From: Planctomycetota bacterium | GTDB taxonomy: Bacteria; Planctomycetota; UBA1135; JACQFD01 | Assembly: GCA_016200225.1 (NCBI GenBank) | Contig: JACQFD010000006.1 | Location: 124,001-188,000, forward strand | Direction of reading: 5' to 3' | Length of the DNA: 64,000 nt | In this document: positions 60,652 through 64,000 of the stretch, piece after piece | How the letters are laid out: each line of letters opens with the position of its first letter | Numbering within the stretch: the stretch's first letter is position 1 | The notes under the pieces: generated by a model | Databases searched by the model: none | Told to the model about the DNA's origin: nothing | What the model saw: the letters and a program-made list of their open reading frames with translations, nothing else | Program-made: the position numbers and the translations under genes

Positions 60652-63120
60652 ATGAAATTATATCCGACGGAATTTGTGTCGCTTCTATTGACGCTGTTCG
60701 CGGCCTGCTCGACCGCGGGCGTCGCACGCCGAGTTCATTCGGACATCGAGCACGACGCGCCGAACAAACGAATTATTATTTCGGACGATTCGAAGAATAT
60801 TATATTAAGAATTCGCTACGACGGCTGTTGCATGATCGATCGATTGCGCGTCGGCGGGGAGGACGTCGTGCGCGCGGATACCGGCGTCTGCGGCGCGATT
60901 TCCGTCGGCGGCGCATGGTTTTCGACGCGCGAGGGAATTCCCGATCCGAAAGTTAATATAATGGATAATTCGGCGACGTTGACGGGGATCCGTTACGGAG
61001 GGGGCGGCGTAAATGTTACTGAAAATTGGATATTCACGCTCCAGGGAGGCGCGATCGTCTGGCGCATTGATCGCGAATATTTAACGAAGGGGTCGGTCGA
61101 TGATATGTATTTTCCCGGATTCGACTTTAAGGATATGTCGACGTGGACGGGGGCGCTCCTCGGTTTCGGCGGCGTCGCGTGGTGTAAATTATTCGATGCG
61201 CCCGGGGCGAGCTACGGCGTTCACAATGGTAATATTACCTTTTGGAATCGCGATCGGCGGCGTTGTCTAAGAATCGACGCGTCGGCGCCGGCGGGCGAAA
61301 GCGTCGCCGTGAGATTCAGCCGGCAGCCGAGCGGAGTCTGGTCATTTAACTATTCAGCCTCGGAAAGTGAATTAAAGACAAAATATGGATTGACGCGGTT
61401 TTTGCACGACCGGCAGGACGTTTTCGCGCCGGTCGCCGTCGCGCCGTCGAAAGTTAGTATACAATTAACGCTGTCGGCGCCGGACTCGGACACGTTGTTC
61501 GACCGCGGCGACTTGAAAGGGATCGACGGCCGCGCGGTTCGCGATTTATGCAATACGATCGCGCGCATCGGCGCCGTCGATGAACATATTATCGGAAGCA
61601 ACGGTTATTATAGCGATTTTGCCGTGTTGCACGAACCGTGGATATCACAATTGGGACTGGTCATCGGCGACGATGGTTATTTTCGCGCGATGGCCGAGAT
61701 GATCGATTTTCAGCGCGAACGCGCCGTGGGGAAGGATGGGCGCGTGAAGTCGCGCTGGTCGGGACGCCCCGCCGACGACGTCCCGGGCACGTACGACGCG
61801 AACGGATATTACGAATGCCAATGGGGGCAATTGATGGATTCGCAGACTTCGTTCGCGATCAACGCCGCGGAATTATTTGAATTTACAAATGATCGCGCGT
61901 GGCTCGTGCGGCAAAAACCGGCGTGCGAGGGGGCGATCGATTATTTGTTATCGCGCGACAAGGACGGCGACGGACTCGTCGAAATGGCGACGGATTCCTG
62001 CAAGCAGGGCAAATCGAGCGACTGGATTGACGTCGTGTGGGCGTCTCACGAAAACGCGCTCGTCAACGCGCAATTGTATGAAGCGCTGACGCACTGGTCG
62101 GCGCTGGAAAATCTGCTCGGCGATGGAAGCCGCGCGGATAATTATAAAAAGGCCGCGGCGAAGTTGAAAATGCAATTTAATAAAAACGCCGCCGACGGTG
62201 GATTCTGGGACCCCGAAAATCAATGTTACGATTACTGGCGCGATGCGGACGGCTCGATGCACGGCCGCAATTGCGTGATTCCCGTGCAATTTTCCGCGAT
62301 CGGTTACGGTTTGTGCGACGATCCGGCGCGCGCTGCCGCAATTTTAAATAAAATCGAGTCCGCGATGACGAAGGAATCCCTGTTTTTCTGGCCGCTTTGT
62401 TTAACTTCGTTCGCGCCGGGCGAGTCGGTCGCATTTCAATATCCATTTCCAAATTATGAAAACGGCGACATTTTTTTCGCATGGGGCGAACTTGGCACGC
62501 GCGCGTATGCGGCGCGCGAGCCGGCGCTCGCCGTGAAATATATTAAAAATCTCCTCGCCCGTTATGCGATGGACGGTTTGGCGTATCAGCGCGTTCTTCG
62601 AAGTTCGCAAAAAGGCGAAGGCAACGATATATTATCCAATAATTGCAGCGCGATTGTCGGTCTCTATCGTAATATTTACGGAATCCAGCCGCGGCACGAC
62701 GCGCTTTACCTAAATCCGCGACCGACGCCCGAGTTATACGGAACCGTCGTGCGCTACCGCCTGCGCGGCCGCGAATATAAAATTCAATATTCGAAGGATT
62801 CGACGTCGGTGGAGTGCGGCGATATCTTTGTCAACGCGCCCGGCGCGTTCGCCGTCGATCCGGAGACGCATCGCGTTCATTATTATTTGGACGCGGACGT
62901 CGGACAAAGTATAAGATTTCGTGAGGGCCGCCGCGGGGCCGGGTCCAACGTTAGCATCCAAAACACGGTTCACGGTTGCGCCGCGGGCGCGAGTTATCAG
63001 TTGGTCACGAAGGGCGGCTCGACGCCTGCGATTCAGGCGGACGCGGCCGGCGAAGCTTCGTTCGTAGTCGAATTCAACGATGCCGAGACGAAGACATTCG
63101 AGATCCGGCGCGCGAAATGA
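60652..63120 (+). CDS. six-hairpin (alpha/alpha)6 glycosidase-like lipoprotein
   Basis: 822 residues from ATG 60652. Signal peptide ending LFAAC (Cys19 lipidated). The N-terminal 300 residues are beta-rich (beta-sandwich type). From about residue 330 the helical barrel typical of six-hairpin glycosidases appears: QWGQLMDSQTSFAINAAELFEF, then LLSRDKDGDGLVEMATD, SSDWIDVVWASHENALVNAQLYEAL in pieces and FWPLCLTSFAPGES. Acidic residues suitable for catalysis are visible in WIDVV and GLVEM, but the exact GH family is not identified. A Ca-type DKDGDG loop is also present. It would act on a polysaccharide at the cell surface. It overlaps the next gene by 4 nt. Confidence 0.75.
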   Translation: MKLYPTEFVSLLLTLFAACSTAGVARRVHSDIEHDAPNKRIIISDDSKNIILRIRYDGCCMIDRLRVGGEDVVRADTGVCGAISVGGAWFSTREGIPDPKVNIMDNSATLTGIRYGGGGVNVTENWIFTLQGGAIVWRIDREYLTKGSVDDMYFPGFDFKDMSTWTGALLGFGGVAWCKLFDAPGASYGVHNGNITFWNRDRRRCLRIDASAPAGESVAVRFSRQPSGVWSFNYSASESELKTKYGLTRFLHDRQDVFAPVAVAPSKVSIQLTLSAPDSDTLFDRGDLKGIDGRAVRDLCNTIARIGAVDEHIIGSNGYYSDFAVLHEPWISQLGLVIGDDGYFRAMAEMIDFQRERAVGKDGRVKSRWSGRPADDVPGTYDANGYYECQWGQLMDSQTSFAINAAELFEFTNDRAWLVRQKPACEGAIDYLLSRDKDGDGLVEMATDSCKQGKSSDWIDVVWASHENALVNAQLYEALTHWSALENLLGDGSRADNYKKAAAKLKMQFNKNAADGGFWDPENQCYDYWRDADGSMHGRNCVIPVQFSAIGYGLCDDPARAAAILNKIESAMTKESLFFWPLCLTSFAPGESVAFQYPFPNYENGDIFFAWGELGTRAYAAREPALAVKYIKNLLARYAMDGLAYQRVLRSSQKGEGNDILSNNCSAIVGLYRNIYGIQPRHDALYLNPRPTPELYGTVVRYRLRGREYKIQYSKDSTSVECGDIFVNAPGAFAVDPETHRVHYYLDADVGQSIRFREGRRGAGSNVSIQNTVHGCAAGASYQLVTKGGSTPAIQADAAGEASFVVEFNDAETKTFEIRRAK

Positions 63121-63938
63121 ATCCACTATTCGAATTTTGGCGCCGCGCGTCCAAAACTATGGACATGATCGCCGGAAATCCCAGATTTCGCGCCGCCGCC
63201 GCGCCGGCGGTTCTGTTATATACAATGACCGCGCTCGCGGGATGTTCGTTCGTCGGCCCCGGCTCGCGGCCGGTGTCGAACGACGGCTTCGAATCGATAC
63301 AAAATCGGAAAATCGAGCCCTTGCGCGACCGCGCGTCGGCGTTGATCGCGGAATGGAACGTGCGCATGGCGTCGCAGCGCGCGAATTTATTATATATGAA
63401 TAAATCGGCCGTCGAACCGGCGTCCGTTCCGTTGGCGCGCGCGGATCGCGATCTTTTTTTTGACGATCCTTTCGACGGCGAATTGGAATATTCGGGAACG
63501 GGTTCCCTTTATTTTTCGGAAGTATTCAATAAAAACGGAGTGCTCGCGCTGCGTTCGCCGTCATTTGTAATGGTCGACGGCGACGTTCGCGGAAAGTTGA
63601 CATTTTCGAGTCCTTCGACCGTCGTCGTCCGCGGCGATTTGATTGGTGAGATTCGTTGCCACGCCAGATGTAAAATTTGCATCGCCGGGCGCATTTTGGG
63701 ATCCATCGACGACTCCGCCGGATCGGCGATTACGGCGGCCGATCCGGGCGAAGTTGGGTCGAAAGCTACAATTCATCTGCGCGCGAATACGAGTATTCTG
63801 TGGCTCGATCGCGGAAACATCGACTTTATCGATCGCGCGATCGACGGTCCCGGCATCGTTGTCGCCCACTACGGAGACGGCACGTCGTTCCGACCGTACA
63901 TCGGCAAGGGCGGCCTGCGCGTCTACGCGGACGAATAA
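63117..63938 (+). CDS. predicted lipoprotein, beta-helix-like C-terminus, unknown function
   Basis: 273 residues from ATG 63117, overlapping the preceding stop (ATGA). A hydrophobic signal ends in the lipobox ALAGC, giving Cys43. The body contains short repeated strands (VMVDGDVRGKLTFSSPSTVVVRGDLIGEIRC, given here only as the region of residues about 150-190) that suggest a small left-handed or right-handed beta-solenoid, like bactofilin-type or polymer-binding surfaces. No catalytic motif was seen. It is cotranscribed with the glycosidase-like gene. Confidence 0.6.
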   Translation: MNPLFEFWRRASKTMDMIAGNPRFRAAAAPAVLLYTMTALAGCSFVGPGSRPVSNDGFESIQNRKIEPLRDRASALIAEWNVRMASQRANLLYMNKSAVEPASVPLARADRDLFFDDPFDGELEYSGTGSLYFSEVFNKNGVLALRSPSFVMVDGDVRGKLTFSSPSTVVVRGDLIGEIRCHARCKICIAGRILGSIDDSAGSAITAADPGEVGSKATIHLRANTSILWLDRGNIDFIDRAIDGPGIVVAHYGDGTSFRPYIGKGGLRVYADE

Positions 63939-63944
63939 TTATAT

Positions 63945-64000
63945 TTAAATCTGCGCCATGCCGCCGTCGACGAAGAGTTCGATGCCGGTAATATAACTAC
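63945..64000 (-). CDS. short-chain dehydrogenase/reductase, C-terminal fragment (start lies beyond the window)
   Basis: Eighteen codons including the stop are visible, reading YITGIELFVDGGMAQI before TAA. This is the near-universal C-terminal end of classical SDR oxidoreductases, where the (I/V)TGxxxxVDGG strand precedes the stop. Substrate cannot be judged from this fragment. It is convergent with the lipoprotein gene, 6 nt apart. Confidence 0.85.
   Translation of the reverse strand, partial: SYITGIELFVDGGMAQI

Noticed and set aside
48373-63938. PEP-CTERM sorting signals in the exported proteins
   Set aside because: The C-termini were inspected and none shows Pro-Glu-Pro followed by a hydrophobic helix and basic end.
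1-64000. CRISPR arrays, prophage, transposases, restriction-modification or toxin-antitoxin genes
   Set aside because: No regularly spaced repeats, integrase, transposase or recognisable defence genes were seen on either strand.

Overview
The window looks like a chromosomal piece of a GC-rich Gram-negative bacterium, most likely a planctomycete (Planctomycetota). This is inferred from many lipoprotein signals, secreted proteins ending in a beta-rich C-terminal module of a type I associate with planctomycete secretomes (18978-22172 and 59146-60483), a prkA-DUF444-spoVR stress cluster, and very frequent alternative starts (GTG/TTG). No rRNA is present, so the phylum call is tentative. Coding density is high, with many 1-8 nt gene overlaps. 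LAYOUT: 1-687 is a truncated M28/glutaminyl-cyclase-like lipoprotein; 783-1526 is a ZIP metal transporter; 1720-6440 is prkA / DUF444 (yeaH-like) / spoVR; 6512-8639 holds a PAP2 membrane phosphatase and an NHL-propeller lipoprotein. 8666-13340 encodes three glycosyltransferase proteins, the first a GT2-GT4-beta-sandwich fusion. A tRNA-Val(GAC) lies at 13447-13523. 13666-18605 holds alanine dehydrogenase, undecaprenyl-diphosphatase, GDP-mannose 4,6-dehydratase interrupted by a 335-residue intein, and a partner reductase (GDP-6-deoxyhexose synthesis). 18606-22172 is a lower-GC segment with a subtilase fused to a seven-bladed FG-GAP propeller. 22245-25175 holds a peptidoglycan amidase and a MATE exporter. 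25211-30813 is a tight operon: TPR/HExxH protein, a DnaA-like ATPase lacking the N-terminal domains, thymidylate kinase, and DNA polymerase III delta prime. 30893-34649 holds a Minf_1886-family protein, PgeF, a strong terminator and an S41 protease. 34818-38335 is moaC-asd-accB-accC. CELL-SURFACE POLYSACCHARIDE LOCUS: from 39383 to 57671 almost every gene serves nucleotide-sugar supply (UDP-xylose synthase, GlmS, UDP-GlcNAc dehydrogenase, UDP-glucuronate and UDP-GlcNAc-type epimerases, RmlA, RmlD, RmlB) and then export and assembly: outer-membrane export lipoprotein, chain-length regulator, O-ligase of the exosortase-A-associated type, asparagine-synthase-like amidotransferase, two GT4 enzymes and a polysaccharide deacetylase. 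The later part resembles the exosortase (XrtA/PEP-CTERM) exopolysaccharide locus, but no exosortase, priming sugar transferase, flippase or RmlC lies in the window. 57700-63938 adds secreted or lipid-anchored proteins (DUF1080-like, HEMTH metallopeptidase, beta-helix-like protein, six-hairpin glycosidase-like protein, adhesin-like lipoprotein), and the window ends in the C-terminus of an SDR oxidoreductase. MOST NOTABLE: the intein in gmd with a decayed endonuclease and a sharply AT-richer N-extein flank; the short DnaA-like protein cotranscribed with tmk and holB; the exosortase-type polysaccharide genes without an exosortase; and a structured leader with a perfect 18-bp palindrome just before the export gene. 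Gene functions are inferred from sequence motifs read by eye; no database search was run.
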